Source of the DNA: Isoetes taiwanensis
Lineage: Eukaryota > Streptophyta > Lycopodiopsida > Isoetales > Isoetaceae
Assembly: GCA_021234155.1 (NCBI GenBank)
Contig: JAJEKV010000036.1
Span: 13,779,426 to 13,843,425, forward strand
Direction of reading: 5' to 3'
Length of the DNA: 64,000 bases
Position 1 is the first letter of the stretch; each line of letters starts with the position of its first letter. Made by a program: the position numbers and the translations under genes. Below are positions 23,110 through 36,160 of the stretch, piece after piece. The notes under the pieces are model-generated. The model searched no databases. It worked only from the letters and a program-made list of their open reading frames with translations, and was not told the origin of the DNA.

Positions 23110-26100
23110 TACAACAAGATACCACTTGTACAAATTTATGAGAAACACTTTTCTATTATGTACAAAATTGCGAAGGCTACAATTACCGTGGGTTTTTCAC
23201 CCAACAGTCTAAACTAAACAAAAATTGGGAAAACCCTATCATCTTTGCTACACTGCGCCCTTTACTCACGGGGCACTCCACCGGAGGATGCGGAAGCCAC
23301 ACAGTGCGACCACTCAGGTGACGATCACCTCGAGGCGTCGTCGAGTTTATCTCGGGTTGGCGGCGATTGCCTCAACCAAGGATCCATAGGATCCGCATGA
23401 TTCCACGAGCGCTATGGTCGGCGTACGTCCATCTTGCATGTAATCGGTCGCGGAAGCTCACTTGGGACATTTGTTATGAGTTCTCCATCTTCACGATTTT
23501 GGTTCTTCTCGTATTTAACCCAACTTCCAATTTATAGAATACCAACCCTAGCGGTTTATTCCACGGAGGTCACCTCCGCAGATATTAAGTAATCATTCCC
23601 CCCGATATTTTTGTACGCAAACTTTTCGACTCCTCTTTTTTAATATTCGACAAGCGCGCCCAAGTTAATCGAATCCGCCATTAAAGTTTTTTATTCTCGC
23701 CGGGAACTCTGCGCATCTTGGTGCGAAGAGTTCGTCTCTTGAGATTCTCAATCGTCCGCGATCTTTCGACCGCGTGTCTCCCGATAAAAAAAAAAAAAAA
23801 AAAAACCCTTCCCAACCGTCACTTCCCTCCTCACTTTTCACTCATACTCCACTCCGTCCTTCCGGCCTTCACTCCGTGACCTCGACCTTCAAGATGGCTT
23901 CTACCTCCAAGAACTCAACACTCCAACGCGATCGCACCAATGGATCGGTATGAATTGAAATATCAAGTTAGTTTCTTCATACGCACCAGCTCCCACATGC
24001 GGCATCACCTATAACCTCCCCGGTGAGTTCAGGATTGTTTCATTTTTACGCAACAGAACTCCCGTCCCAACAAGAACAAATTACGACAATTTTGGCTAAC
24101 ACGGGTGAAGGAAGATGGATATGCCTCCCAAGTCGATGGAAACCCTATACTCCTAAACCCTCAAACCATAGCCTCGCCTTTTCTCTACCCAATCAAGCCC
24201 AATGCCTTGTCTTACCTTGACATTGGTAAATATGATATTTCAAATTACGCTCTATTCCTTATAATCTTTTGCACAAACCAAGTGTCCACCTTTCCAAAGC
24301 AACATGATGCCTTTACCAAGTTTCTTTGGAGGAAATTTTGGGTTACTCCATGAAGAATACCTCTATTAACTTGATGTTTTCTACCATCCGTACTATATCC
24401 TCACCAACACCCTTTGAAACAATCAATTGGACTCAACTCTGTATCGGAGATTTCAACAGAACTTGACTTCGAGAAAAAATCCTAACTCTTCCTGGACCGC
24501 CCCCATGGGAGCCCACTTGAGCTTTCATTAATCATGGACCCCACCAGCCATCATGCCCCTTCTCCACCAAGCCAACATCGACCTTTATTGATGCTTTGAA
24601 AGGTCTTCAACCAACTCCTCCTCCTTCTCAAAGACCGGGTCAATCACCATTCGACCAACTCGGCGAAATATTCCACAACCACCGTCTCCACCTCTGTAGA
24701 ATTCCAATTCAAAAACCTATTCATACATTGATAACCAACCACCGGAACAACCCGATTAACCTTGTGCAACAATTCCACTTCGGACTCAACAAAGACAAAG
24801 AAAAAACAAATAAAGAAGAAGACAACAAAACTCCCATTGATCTCACGAGTACTCACAAGGACACTCCAAGAATGACCAAGGATCTATAAACAAGGGTGAT
24901 GATCAAAGCCATCCCATCCACCTCCTCACACTGAAGTGGATACCTCTGATTGATTGCTGTCCTCACTGCCTTGATGCCCTCCGTGATCATCACCCGAACT
25001 TCATAGCAGCCACGGTGGGCGACAGTCCGTGGACCAACTCCAAGTCAAGTCACAACCTTAAGACTGATTTGGGTATTTGTGAGGCGGAGAAGAAGCCTTG
25101 CACAATCAATTCATGATCCATCGAGAAACCCTTCATCAATCGAAAAATTGTCAAGGAACTCAAGGAGTCCTCAAACAAAAGCGACACCAAATAATCGATC
25201 TTGAGACACGCTTACAATACGGGTGATCACGAATAATGCTACTCGAATCGTAGAATAAAGACACCAGACAGCCAACTTGATACTTGGAGTGAGTCTCGAC
25301 TTAAACCACCTTCCAGGAATAAGGATGCTCACTCGCATCTCTCCAAGGCAAGTTAGACCAGCTCACGGCAGAACCCATGACTGCCAATCTCTTGAAATAG
25401 CTGCACTCAAAGCGGACTTGCAAGCCACTCGGAGCTTCAAGCTCCTCTCGATTCCCAACTTCTCCGACAAGTCAGGCACCTCACCTGAATCGGGAAGTCA
25501 ACTGCCGGACCAGTCTCTCAGAGCAACAAGATATCACAGTTATAAGATATCGCTTTCAGATAATTTGGCAGACGGCCGAGATGATGATGCAGAAGAAAAG
25601 CGAGAACAAACCCTATCAGCTTTACGCTATTCCCTGGACTATCCGAAGCCGGCCAGTTACCATGACTATGTGCAAGCAGAAAAACACTTTTTCTTTTATT
25701 CGGGTGAGAAACAAGGCAGATAATAAGTCCCCCTCGATCAGAAGGCTAGATATCGGCGACAATGGCCCTTCATATGCGTCCATGAGCGAGGCACACTTTG
25801 TGCTCGTCAATTTTGATATCCGCTGTGTTGCGTGGATCTAAACCATTTTAAGCTCTCAGCACCATAGCCCCTCCGGCTTATGTCATGCCGCGACTTCTAC
25901 GGCACATGTTACTCCGAGGGCTCATCCGGAACGACCGAGAACTCTTTAAAGGAGAGATACCGCGGTGGCAGGTTCTTTTTGACCAAGAACAAGTACCTCC
26001 AAGACTAAAATTTCAAATTTATTTACCTCCCGAATACATGCGCTCTTCTCTGAAAGAAATTGGAGCTATGGCTAGCTGAACTTTGCGCGCTCCTTGAGAC

Positions 26101-27010
26101 ACTATACAACTCTGAACAAGAACTTGACCTTGCACGGTTGTTCTTACAACATTATGCTTCCTTGCACGGTCACGCACTGAGCTGAAGCGAGCGTCCTCCG
26201 CGATGGGTGGGACCAGGATTCGCGGCGGCACATGTACATTCCGGTGCATGGGAGGCGATTACCAAACGACTACGAAAAGATATTATTGGAATTCCAAGAA
26301 CGGATGCGGGATGACCAATTTCAACCCCCAAACAACCCAGTACACTGGCAAGCTTTGGATGCCCACCTCTCGATCAAGGTCAATTCCCGGCATGGAGACA
26401 AGAATTCGGACTCATGAAGTCAAAGAACATGCAGATTGGACACCCACGGCAATTGCGGCAGACAAGCGTTGGGACCGCGCTTCATCCGCGAGGCAAGAAT
26501 GGCGTGAGGATGAAACTTTGGACAACACCAACAACCTGGATATACATGCCCAATGCGTGTTGTGGGAAGGCGCCCGGAATGCAATTTGGTCTTGTAACCT
26601 TCCTTGCCAAGGCCAAAACTTCAGCTGATCCATCGTATTTCGGCAAGCGAGTGCGGTGCGCACTCATGACCATACTCCGTTGTATGCATAAACGCAAGTG
26701 CGGATCCATTTTTGCAACCCCAATGCAAATCTTTGGAAAGTTCGGGTTGGACCTTGTCTTATACATGGAGATCACCAAATCTTCCATCTCGAGATCCACG
26801 CCACGCTGGAGAACATGATTTGAAGGCTTTCTCATAGGAGTGACGAATGTTTGGCATCCGGGACTCAAGCAACCGAAAAAAGAGACGAACAACACTTTCG
26901 GTGAATCTGATTAAAATTTGAGCCTCCCCTCATCTCTATGTTCAAGATCGAAGAGGAACGAGGATTCCCACCCCGAATTCATGCCCTTTTCTAGCCAATA
27001 AGTGTAGTTT
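23110..27010 (+). other. Element 3 post-integrase module of unknown function
   Basis: About 3.9 kb between integrase and the 3' LTR, with broken open frames (for example 24105-24353, 24596-24889, 25277-25723 and 26203-26628). None matches RT, RNase H or integrase. The piece around 25635-25700 (PKPASYHDYVQAEKHFFF) is homologous to element 2 near 36270-36340 (PVPSPYHDYVVARRHLFL). The length also matches the element 2 module. Tat/Athila-type gypsy elements carry extra ORFs in this position. A poly-A run lies near 23787-23806. Confidence 0.6.
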
Positions 27011-27020
27011 GGTAGGGGAG

Positions 27021-27616
27021 TGTTAGCCCTCAGGGCCCGCAGAGACACACGAGTCTATACTTGTGCATGATGAGGCCCACTGCCCCGCGGTGTCCAAGAA
27101 GAGGGATCCACAACAGCGCCTACGGCGGGTCAAAGCTCCTCCAAGCAGAAGACCCAAAGGTAGGACCCACTCATGGGCCACTACTTGTCTGATAGCACTG
27201 GCGGACACCTCAGATTCTTCTGTTCGAGTGCCCAAGTAGTGGAGCAGCGTTGTCATGATGAGGATCAGATTCAGGCCAGTAGGCCACTCCGGTTCCTATA
27301 TATTGTAGCATTTTGCTCCTTCAAAAAAGAGGGTTGAGTGTTCTTTTTGTGTCACTCTGAGCTTGAGACATCGCCGGCGGCTCTTTTGAGCCTTCATTGT
27401 ACACTTGTTTTGATCAATGGATTGCCGCGTATTTCTCCACAAGTGTCTTGTGTGTTTCATTGTGTATTGCCATTGCTGTTTTATCTCGAAGTTTTCTTTG
27501 TTCTTTCCTCACATTATGCAAAAATCCCGTGGACAAAGAGTGTCTTCAGATTTGCCCCGCCGGACTTCACAGATCTCCGCCCTTCACGTCCTCGGCGATC
27601 AGGCGGACCCCAAACA
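27021..27616 (+). repeat. Element 3, 3' LTR
   Basis: 596 bp starting TGTTAGCCC directly after the polypurine tract GGTAGGGGAG and ending ACCCCAAACA, followed by the TSD CTTCT. Confidence 0.95.
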
Positions 27617-29060
27617 CTTCTTTCCAAGAATTTGCTCTTTTGAAATCGTTCATATAAGGCGGCGGAAATCTCATGTCGCCCCGGATTATCTTTCACGATC
27701 CACACGGATGATCCCTCAACTGGAGTCTCGACGCTTTCCCGGGATTTCGGCTCTTTTTTAGCTTGGCAACACCACATTGGTTCCATGATTTTCAGCGTTA
27801 CCTACTCACGGGTGCTCTTCCACGGAAAGGCGAGGCGCTCTCCTCACCGCCCAGCGACAATCCACGTCGCCATCAATTTCTCAGGAAGGTCCGTGACTAC
27901 ACCATGGTTCTTGGGACATCTCTACAAAAGAATGGGACACCATCCTTCGGCTTTATTTCTACCTCATGAAGTTCGGATATTGTTGTTAGAAGCTCATCAA
28001 GGGCTAGGTGGTGGTCATTTTCATGGTGACACCCACGGCCGCAAAAATCCTTCTCATTTGGGTATTATTATTTACGCTCTTCAAAGATGCTGCATCACGC
28101 CCGCCGCGTGTGGCGCTTACCCGGCGGGTGGGGCGCCCGACGCGTGGCGGCTCTTCCCTTGGGCCGCCGGTCGCCCATGCGCTTCCCGCCGGCCAAATGG
28201 GGAATGGACTTTGTGGGACCTATAGATCCTCTGCGGCACACGTGGTTACATTCAGTTCCAGTTCTCGACTCACGCTACCAAATGGGCGGAAGCTTGTGCA
28301 CTTCAGGACAACAACTGCGGCAAGCCGCGGCTAGGGTCCTCTATCAACAAATTATCCGCCGATTCGGCGCCCCGCGGGCTGGTCGGTGGCCAGGTGGTGT
28401 TCATTTCATCAATCATACTATCAAGGAGCTGCATTTCCGGATTATCTCTCCGACATCATCATCAAGAGCGCACCTTACTATCCTCAAGGTAATGGTTTGG
28501 CAGAAGCACCAACAAAACTCGGTCACCATTCTCAAGAAAATTTGTGGCCTTCCATACAGATTGGCGCACAAAACTTCCCTCTCATTCTTTGGGCCTACAA
28601 TACTTGTTTCAAGATTGCTACCGTCACCTCCTTTTAAATTGGTTTATGGTGGGGAAGCTCATGCCGTTTGAATACATCCTTCCAGCACTCCGTTTTCCAG
28701 CACTCTGCTCATAATCCCTGCTTTGCGCACTTTCAAAGAGGGTCTATCACCAGGGAGCGGTTGGATGAACCGAGAAGGGATGCTTATATCGCATGTTCTT
28801 CATGGACAACGATTTGCAAAAATCTTTACATGACAAACGCTCGAAGACAAAACCTTCAAAGAAGGCGATTTGGTTCTTCTTTATGATTCCGGTACAAAAA
28901 TTTTAGGGTAAACTCGGTTTTAGTTGGCTTGGCCCTTATCAAATTGTTCAAGTGGTTAGACCAAGCGTTTTCAAGCGGCGAGTTAGATGGCACTCCATTA
29001 CCTACATTGGTTAATGGTTGGCGTCTCAAAGCATTTCATCACGTAAAAGCGAAAATCAAC
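27617..29060 (+). pseudogene. Element 2 end of RNase H and integrase
   Basis: Continues the frame cut at 18114: FEIVHIRRRKSHVAPDYLSR (about 27635-27700) is the gypsy RNase H end. The integrase zinc-binding domain follows (HQGLGGGHFHGDTHGRKN, about 27990-28050; CCITPAACGAYPAGG region near 28095). The core shows WGMDFVGP (about 28200), VHFINHTIKE (about 28398) and PYYPQGNGLAEAPTKL (about 28470-28520). The C-terminal end reads LDGTPLPTLVNGWRLKAFH near 28985-29040. Frameshifts occur at several points, notably between the zinc domain and the core. Confidence 0.85.
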
Positions 29061-31496
29061 AAACAGTCTGATTCAAGAAGCAAACACCACCACAGTGACT
29101 AGAAAATTATATTATATTAGTGGAGATTTTTACAAAATGAGGGTGCAGCCCAGCTATTTCACGCTATAGGCACCGCCTATATACAAAAAGCACGCTCGAG
29201 CCCTATCTACTAAGTCCTAAGAGGAAAAACCCTCTACTCGGGTTGAGCGAGGTGAAATCGGAGAGGTGATAGAGGAGATGACACTTTCGGGGATCCCGAA
29301 GGTCTTGAGAACCACCTCCATCCCGTTGGTCTTCGGTCGGGATGTTCGGCCATCGGCACACGGCCGAATCCATTAGAATGGCGATTGTGGCGGCGAGATC
29401 GGACAATTCATCTTGCGGGTAATCCACTCGGACGGTTATTGGGCATAGTGCGGTCCTCGTTCAAACCGGCGGCCATCGCGGCGGCGCCATCCGGATACGC
29501 CGTTACTCGGTTAGTCTTATATATAGCCAACTGAGGAACTCCTTGTCGGCGTGGACCAATCACATGTAAATCGCCAACGTGTTTTGCAATGCAAAATTTG
29601 TTTCTAAAATGAGAACTTTTCTCCCCGCAGCATATCTAGCCATAGTACCTTCGACACATTCCTTTTAATGATATCCCGCCGAGGTTACCCGGCATTGAAT
29701 GCAATTTCTTCTTTTCACGCCAGTCGAACATTAATGTGTGTCCTTTTGCCCAATTGTCACATCGATCCTTCTTTCCGTCTCATCCTCACCGTTCATTTGC
29801 TTCTCCCTTACGTTTTGGGACTTATCCAAATTTTGCCTCTCAATCCACTTCTTGACATCTTTCGACACTGGCACCATCAGCGGCTCCGGTTTAGCCCTCT
29901 TCATACCTCTTAAGCCTCGGTTATGCGCCCTAAAAAAACCTTTTAGTTCTTCTGCGCCTTTGTCCTCCCGTGCTTTCGACTTTTCGTCCTCGCCTTTGAA
30001 TCACTCTTAGTTTACGCAAATCGTTACCATGTTTTGCCCAGATTTTTCTACACTTCAAATCTTTGCTCCCAAGGATCGGCTCTTTTTGCATCGTATCCTT
30101 CTTGGCCATTACTTTTCAGGTGAAGCCCTTGTTGGCCCAAATAAAAAGTCATTTGAGCGACACAAACTTCTGAATTCTCTCAAATGGAACTTAGGCTCAA
30201 AATCGACCGGTTTAGCGGGTTCATACCGTAATATAGTTAATGACTTAAGGCCCTACACCGTTGTGGTCGATGGCACCACCATTCCGGTGACTCGACATTT
30301 GATTTAGAGGGTATTTCATATTCCTTGCACCCCTTGTTTATCATGGTGCGCCCATACTGGGATCACCGATGTCCGCGAGTTTGGTGCACACTTATCATGC
30401 CAATGTCCATCGTCGACCAATATCGACAAACCTCCACGAAACCTTTGTTAAATTTACGTGGCGCAAAGTTCCTTGGGTATTCTATCAAGAACACCCATAT
30501 CAATAAGCCTTTCTATAACACGGTCCTCCAACGCTACACTCCAACCACCACATAGATTGGCCCCAAATGATGTTCTATCGTCTTCTCCAAGAAGTGGACG
30601 CCCAGGGGTGCCACTTCCATTCTGAGTTTACTGTGGAGGCCACTTTCAAGCCCTCATCAGTCATTACTTCCCTCCACACCACAAAATTCTCATACTTCTT
30701 TCAGTGGTCCCTTAGGTGACTAACCGAATTTGGCACTTCACGCCCTTCTTCCTGGTCATGTCCACGGTCAGCACACCCGTATCCTTTGTCTCCTCCTCCT
30801 ACACCATCCAGATTCACACCATCTTTTCCCAAACATCACAAACCGGGGCCTTGGCCGGCTCCACCACCACAACACCTCGTCGGTTGTTGTATCGATTATC
30901 GGCCGGGATGCTCAAGGCTGCTTGCTCTCAAGTTACACAAGAATCCCAAGGCGCTCTTATGGCGGGGTTCCAAGACGCACTAGAGGCCTCGATCGGTACA
31001 CGGGACCTTCTGCCGCCCCCAAGTTGCAACTTTGGAGGCCAAACTTCAAGACAAGCCTGAAGCTCTCTTCACGGGCTCATCGGATCTCTCAAAAGTGCAC
31101 AAGATCAAAGTCGGCCAACTTGCGGATCCAGCGAGGCTCAGCTCAATCAGAAATTGGAATTTATTGGAGCACAACAAGTCCAAAGCGGCTCTCACGAGTA
31201 CCAAGGGCGGATATTGCTTAAGCTCAAGCGCCTTGTACTCAGAACTTTGTGAAAATTTCAGCACTCAAGTTCAAAACCTTTCAGCGGGGCGCTCAAGTTG
31301 CCTCCTTGGCTCGGCTTTCCACAAACCTCTCCACTCACCTCTCTTTCAAGATCAGCCTACAGAGGTGCGAAAACAAGATCTTTGGATGACGCGGAGATTG
31401 CCGCGGTTTCGTCTCAATACTCCGGAAATCCTCCTCCCAGTCAACACTCGAGAACGGGTCGTGACCGATCCACGCTTTGCTAGAACGGACAACGGA
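29061..31496 (+). other. Element 2 post-integrase module, left part
   Basis: Broken frames without a known domain: 30029-30307 (FSTLQIFAPKDRLFLHRILL), 30325-30555, about 30555-30718 (DWPQMMFYRLLQEVDAQGCH), and a coiled-coil-like stretch at about 31030-31270 (AKLQDKPEALFTGSSDLSKV). The region is the left half of a 3.9-kb module split by element 4. It is of the same kind as the module in element 3. Function unknown. Confidence 0.55.
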
Positions 31497-31723
31497 TGTA
31501 AAGAATAGGTAGAGGAGGACAATAAACAAGATCCTTCACCAAACCAAGACACTTTCTCCTTTATTCACATCCAATATATATACAATGAATAAATCTTAAT
31601 GCACATGCATACTATACAAGTGTTGTGCATGCAATCACATGCGCATGCGCATGTGCATGTACATGCATGCAATCTAATGCATGTTGATAACATTGTACAA
31701 GTCCAATACTCAATATTCTAACA
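31497..31723 (-). repeat. Element 4, 3' LTR (left end)
   Basis: TG...CA ends; contains an alternating purine-pyrimidine stretch (GCATGCGCATGTGCATG, 31643-31670 region) that differs in length from the partner LTR at 35933-36160. Confidence 0.93.
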
Positions 31724-31732
31724 CTCCCCTCA

Positions 31733-33400
31733 TGCCAACACTTGAACTCCCCAAAATATGGCGTAATTCTTCAAAAACGAGCACGCCGCAATGGTTTGGT
31801 AAATATATCAGAACCTGTGTTAAAGACGCATACAAACTCCAACTTAATCTTTTCGCTTCTTTACTACTTGACGTATAAAATGATGTCGATAGCAATATGC
31901 TTTGTTCTATAGTGGTACACGGATTCTTCGCTATAGCAATACAACTTTGATTGTCGCACAATATTTTTGTTGGTTCTATTTGTTTCATAAAAATACTTTT
32001 CATAAGTCTTCGCATCCATACCACTTCTCTTGCATTTTTGAGACCGCTATATACCGCTCAGCTGATGATAATGCCAACGATTCTTGACGTTTACATCTCC
32101 ATGAAATCAAACTTCCACCAACAAGAAAACGCCCATACCACTAGTGGATCTTCTAGTATCAATGTCACCAGCCCACCGGTGACCGAGTATACTAACAACT
32201 TTTGTCCACCATGAAGTACTAAACCATAATCAATAGTACCTTTCAAATACCGAAGAACGCGCTTAGCGATTTTGCCAATGTTGAGAACCCCGTTCGGACA
32301 TAAACCCGCTTAAGATATCTTATGCAAAAGCAATATCCGTCTAGTGTTCAATGCAGCGTACATCAATGCTCCAATCAAGCTTTGATATGGTGTCTTCAAC
32401 ATTGTTTCATACTCCCCCCGCTTTTAGGTCTCATCTCAGATAGATAAGATAGTACACGGTACAATTGGTGTTGCCACAGTTTGCAAGTTGAGATTCTAAA
32501 TTTCTCCAACATCTTTTCAAGATATCCATGTTGGCTCAATTTGACTTTACCTTGATCTCGATCAATCTCACCTTCATGCCAAGGTAATGATGTATATAAC
32601 CTTGATCGTCATTTGAAATCGCTTTACTTAACATATTTTTCACAAAATCCACATATTGTCGTGGAATTCCCAACAATGAGACCGGTCATCAACATGAATC
32701 CAAATAAAAACATTTGCATCATCACACCTACCAATATAAAGACAATCATCCGTTTGGAGAAGTCACAAAACCTTTTGATTTGAGAAATTGATCTAGGCAT
32801 GCATACCATTGTCTCAAGTTTTTGTTCTCAATCCATACAATGATTTCTTCAATAAACAAACCTTGTTTCTCGTCCGGAACATTGTATCCTTCAAAGTTGC
32901 CTCATGTAAATCACTTCTTCAAGATCTCCATTGAGAAATGCTGCCTTTACGTCCATTGTCTCCGCAATCAAGTTAATTCTTTGTCATAGCAAGAAGAAGT
33001 TTACCGTGGGTGATTTCACAACCTGGAGCAAATCTTTCATTGTACTCAATCCCTTCAATCTGCGGAGAAACTTTGAGCAACAAGTCTTGCTTTGTACTTC
33101 TCCACCTTGCCATCGGGATCAAGCTTCGCACCATAACCCACTTACAACCAATCACATGAGCATTAAGAGGAGAATCTACCAACACCCAAGTCTTATTCTC
33201 CATCAAACTTGTATATTCGCGATCGGTTGCTTCTCGCCATTTAACAACATCCTTCGATTTCATTGCCTCCTTGTATGATATTGAAACCGTTACTAGAAAA
33301 CATGCACTAGTGACTTCTTCTTGGGGTTCACCGGGTTTCCAAAGCATCTTAGATGGTTGCTTTGTCCATTTACCCGCGACCATACAATTCGGGGATCATA
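31733..33400 (-). pseudogene. Element 4 reverse transcriptase and RNase H, broken
   Basis: On the minus strand the RT begins near 33300 (SYKEAMKSKDVVKWREATDR, then REYTSLMENKTWVLVDSP, IGCKWVM). Near 32750-32670 a piece reads CLYIGRCDDANVFIWIHVDD with the catalytic x-V-D-D. RNase H lies near 32020-31900 (IEPTKILCDNQSCIAIAKNP). Frame changes between the blocks mean no intact polymerase. Confidence 0.8.
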
Positions 33401-33744
33401 TAATTGTTCGTACATCACGCTTTCTTTGAACATCTCGTGCAAGTACAGTACATCACCATCAACATCTTCGAGTACACCATCATGCTCCTCATCTCCATCT
33501 TCAAATTCAATCTCCAATGGCTTGGTATTAGACTACACATCCAACCAATCCACAGGAATCCATTCTTCATCAATTTTGCTTATTGAAGTTGGATCGCTCT
33601 ATACAATCGTGTCTCATCAAAGATTACATTTGCGTGATATGTGAATATTCCTCTTCCTTGGATTATACAAACGATAACCTTTTGATTCTTCAATATCCAA
33701 CTAGATAGTACTCCTCACTTTTGGCATCCAACTTTCTTCGATCA

Positions 33745-34659
33745 TCATCCGAACAAAACTATAAGATAAACACCCAAAAGAACGTAGTGTTTTACACTCG
33801 CTTTACCACTCCAAACTTCTTCTCGAATTTTATCCGGTCCGCGATGTGGGAATTCGGGATTTTGCACATAACAAGTTGTGTTCACCGCTTCAGCCCAAAG
33901 AGAGAGAGGTAAACCAGATAACCATAACATACTCCGTGCTGCTTCAACCAATGTTCTATTCTTACGTTCTGCAACTCCACTTTGTTGAGGTGTACCTGGA
34001 CATGTATACTCACGTTTGATTCCATGAGAAGCACAAAACTCCTGGAACTCTCTTGACATGTACTCACCACCACGATCAGATCTCAAACATTTGATCTTTT
34101 TTCCAATCAAGTTCTCTGCCCATGCTTTATATTGCTTGAAAACTCCAAAAACTTCATCCTTAGTGCTCAGGAAATAACATTTGCATTTCCTGCTAAAATC
34201 GTCAATGAAAGTTACAAAGTATAACTTTCTATTCAAAGAAGTAACCTGCATGGGTCCAACAACATCAGAATGAACAAGCTCCAATACTTCACTAGTTTTT
34301 CTTTCAGAGTCTTTGAAAGGCAAAACATGCATCTTTCCAAGCATGCATCCTGAACAAACACCCATCTTAGTTTCATGTCCACAACTAAGATCTGCTACCA
34401 ATTTATTCTTCACCATATGTTGGATCGTGGCCACATTCAAATGTGCCAACCTACGATGCCAAAGTTCAAATTGAGAAGCAGGAGGTTTTGCTACAAGACT
34501 CAACAACTTCTCTTGGTCAGAATCAACCAAGACTTCATACAAGTTACCTCGACGTTCGACTTGAAGAACCACCTTCCAATCTAGATTGAAGATTCTACAA
34601 CATTCACTATCAAACAACACTTTCGATGTCCGTGGTCGCAAATCTTTGCATCGATACAA
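33745..34659 (-). pseudogene. Element 4 GAG-pre-integrase and integrase core
   Basis: A 304-codon open frame. The zinc-binding N-terminus shows HRRLAHLNVATIQH and VCSGCMLGKMH (HHCC). The core has HSDVVGP, LRSDRGGEYMSREF and GTPQQSGVAERKNRTL, giving a D-D(35)E triad with exactly 35 residues between the second Asp and the Glu. It then reads into a drifting C-terminus. The integrase frame is the best preserved part of the element; it joins cDNA to the host chromosome in the family. Confidence 0.9.
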
Positions 34660-34799
34660 GATTAGTAATCAAATCAAGGTACCAATAAAGCATCATAAAA
34701 ATGCGAAACTTTTCCATTTGACAAAGGGATTCGTGTGCATCTCCTACTCCACCTACAATCTTCTCATCACCATCTCCAACTCTCACCGTAGTTGAAGTG

Positions 34800-35930
34800 T
34801 TCTCGCAACTTATCAAACCAAACACGAGATGAAAACATATTGTTTGTTGCACCGTAATCAATGCACAAACGACTTCTACTATATCTATCAAGCCAATCTC
34901 CATAACTTTCAAACCAATCTCTTCTTTATTTTCATTTTTTGTATCACTGAGAATGCAACGTTTGTTCGCCTACTACTTGCTGGAGCAATATCATTCACAT
35001 TTTGGCTCTTGTACTTCGGTGACAATCTCTTCAAATCAGCTTCATTTGTCTACAAAATCTTTGTATGTGACCCAACTTATGGCAATAGTTACACTTTCGA
35101 CATTGGCAAATCTCCCATCATCACGCCTAACGTCCTCTCCACCATTACCATCTTCTTGTGTGGTACCTCTACTTGTACCTACACCACCGCCACCACCTAC
35201 GACCCGCCCACGATAAACATAACCACGACCTCTTCCACGCCCACGCGGCCCGCGTATTGCAAGAGCCACTTCATTAGAATTACTCCTATAGCCTGCCGAC
35301 TTGTTGTGTCTCAAGCTCAAAATTTTGATGGAACTACACGCTTCAACAAAATTACCTTTATAAAGTGTCATCCACATCTTTAAAGGATCAAGTCTTTGAG
35401 GAAAGCTTTTGTGAAAGCTATAACTTGAGCCTCGGGTCTTTAGTTTAGCTGGCAAAGACAAACTTTGCAAATATCTCATTGAAAGCTACAATGAGTTTTT
35501 CCACTTCTCCCTTCCTTATACTTCAAAGTATCTAACTTTGCCTCTAAAGCAGCAAAAGCTCATAGAGGTTAATTGGCCATATTTTTTGCTTCTAATGCCT
35601 CCCAAAGATCATGCGCAGATGTGAAAGAAGTTGGTGAAGATGATGAAGATATAGAACTACTTCCCGTAACTGCATTAATACACCATCATCAGGATAACAT
35701 TTAGAAGAAATGCTATCGCCTCTTCGATCTTTCTCCTTCCAATCATCCGTCCGAAGTTTGTGGTTTAGACGCTCCTATCACGGACCAACAATCATCAGCT
35801 TCCAACAAACCCTTCACTAAACTTCCAAGAATGCCACGCGATTTCCATCAAAAAGGCTTTAGAGTGGACTCAATCTTCATAAACTTAGACATCTCAACAA
35901 CGAGACAAGATCAACCCTATGCCTCGATAC
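34800..35930 (-). pseudogene. Element 4 GAG and protease remnants
   Basis: On the minus strand a zinc knuckle CNYCHKLGHIQRFC lies at about 35093-35050, after an RGRGRGRGYVYRGR-type basic, Gly-rich stretch (about 35250-35200). Downstream, near 34860-34830, the protease motif reads IDYGATNNMF, so the catalytic D-S-G is D-Y-G. The GAG upstream part (35900-35500) is in several frames. The primer binding site abuts the LTR at about 35921-35932. Confidence 0.7.
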
Positions 35931-35932
35931 CA

Positions 35933-36160
35933 TGTAAAGAATAGGTAGAGGAGGACAATAAACAAGATCCTTCACCAAACCAAGACACTTTTCTCCTTTA
36001 TTCACATCCAATATATATACAATGAATAAATCTTAATGCACATGCATACTATACAAGTGTTGTGCATGCAATCACATGCGTGCATGCGCATGCATGTACA
36101 TGCATGCAATCTAATGCATGTTGATAACATTGTACAAGTCCAATACTCAATATTCTAACA
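35933..36160 (-). repeat. Element 4, 5' LTR (right end)
   Basis: 228 bp, TG...CA, preceded on the plus strand by the reverse complement of the Met-tRNA-like primer site (GCCTCGATACCA). Confidence 0.93.

Larger units (their letters stand above)
18115..27616 (+). mobile_element. Element 3: Ty3/gypsy retrotransposon inserted in element 2
   Basis: LTRs at 18115-18697 and 27021-27616 begin TGTTAGCCC and end ACCCCAAACA. A perfect 5-bp TSD, CTTCT, flanks the element (18110-18114 and 27617-27621). The polypurine tract GGTAGGGGAG (27011-27020) precedes the 3' LTR. Internal order: GAG with two zinc knuckles, protease, an RT stub joined to integrase, then 3.9 kb of unknown coding-like DNA. LTR ends, zinc knuckles and 3' module match element 2, so they are sister families. 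Almost all of RT and RNase H is missing, so the copy could not transpose by itself. Confidence 0.95.
31497..36160 (-). mobile_element. Element 4: Ty1/copia retrotransposon, minus strand, inside element 2
   Basis: LTRs of 227-228 bp at 31497-31723 (3' LTR in its own orientation) and 35933-36160 (5' LTR), differing by a few indels. Read on the minus strand: LTR, primer site TGGTATCGAGGC (close to the initiator-Met tRNA site TGGTATCAGAGC), GAG with zinc knuckle, protease, integrase, RT, RNase H, polypurine tract GGCATGAGGGGAG, LTR. Integrase before RT is diagnostic of copia. Flanking pentamers are ACGGA and CCGGA, a TSD with one change. High LTR identity suggests a recent insertion, but the coding part is frameshifted. 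Confidence 0.93.

Noticed and set aside
30730-31221. Plus-strand open frame of 163 codons
   Set aside because: It overlaps other open frames in the element 2 module, has low-complexity Ser/Pro/His content and no domain; counted as part of the module, not as a gene.
34829-35383. Plus-strand open frame of 184 codons
   Set aside because: It is antisense to the element 4 GAG, whose minus-strand zinc knuckle and RGR-rich region are recognisable.
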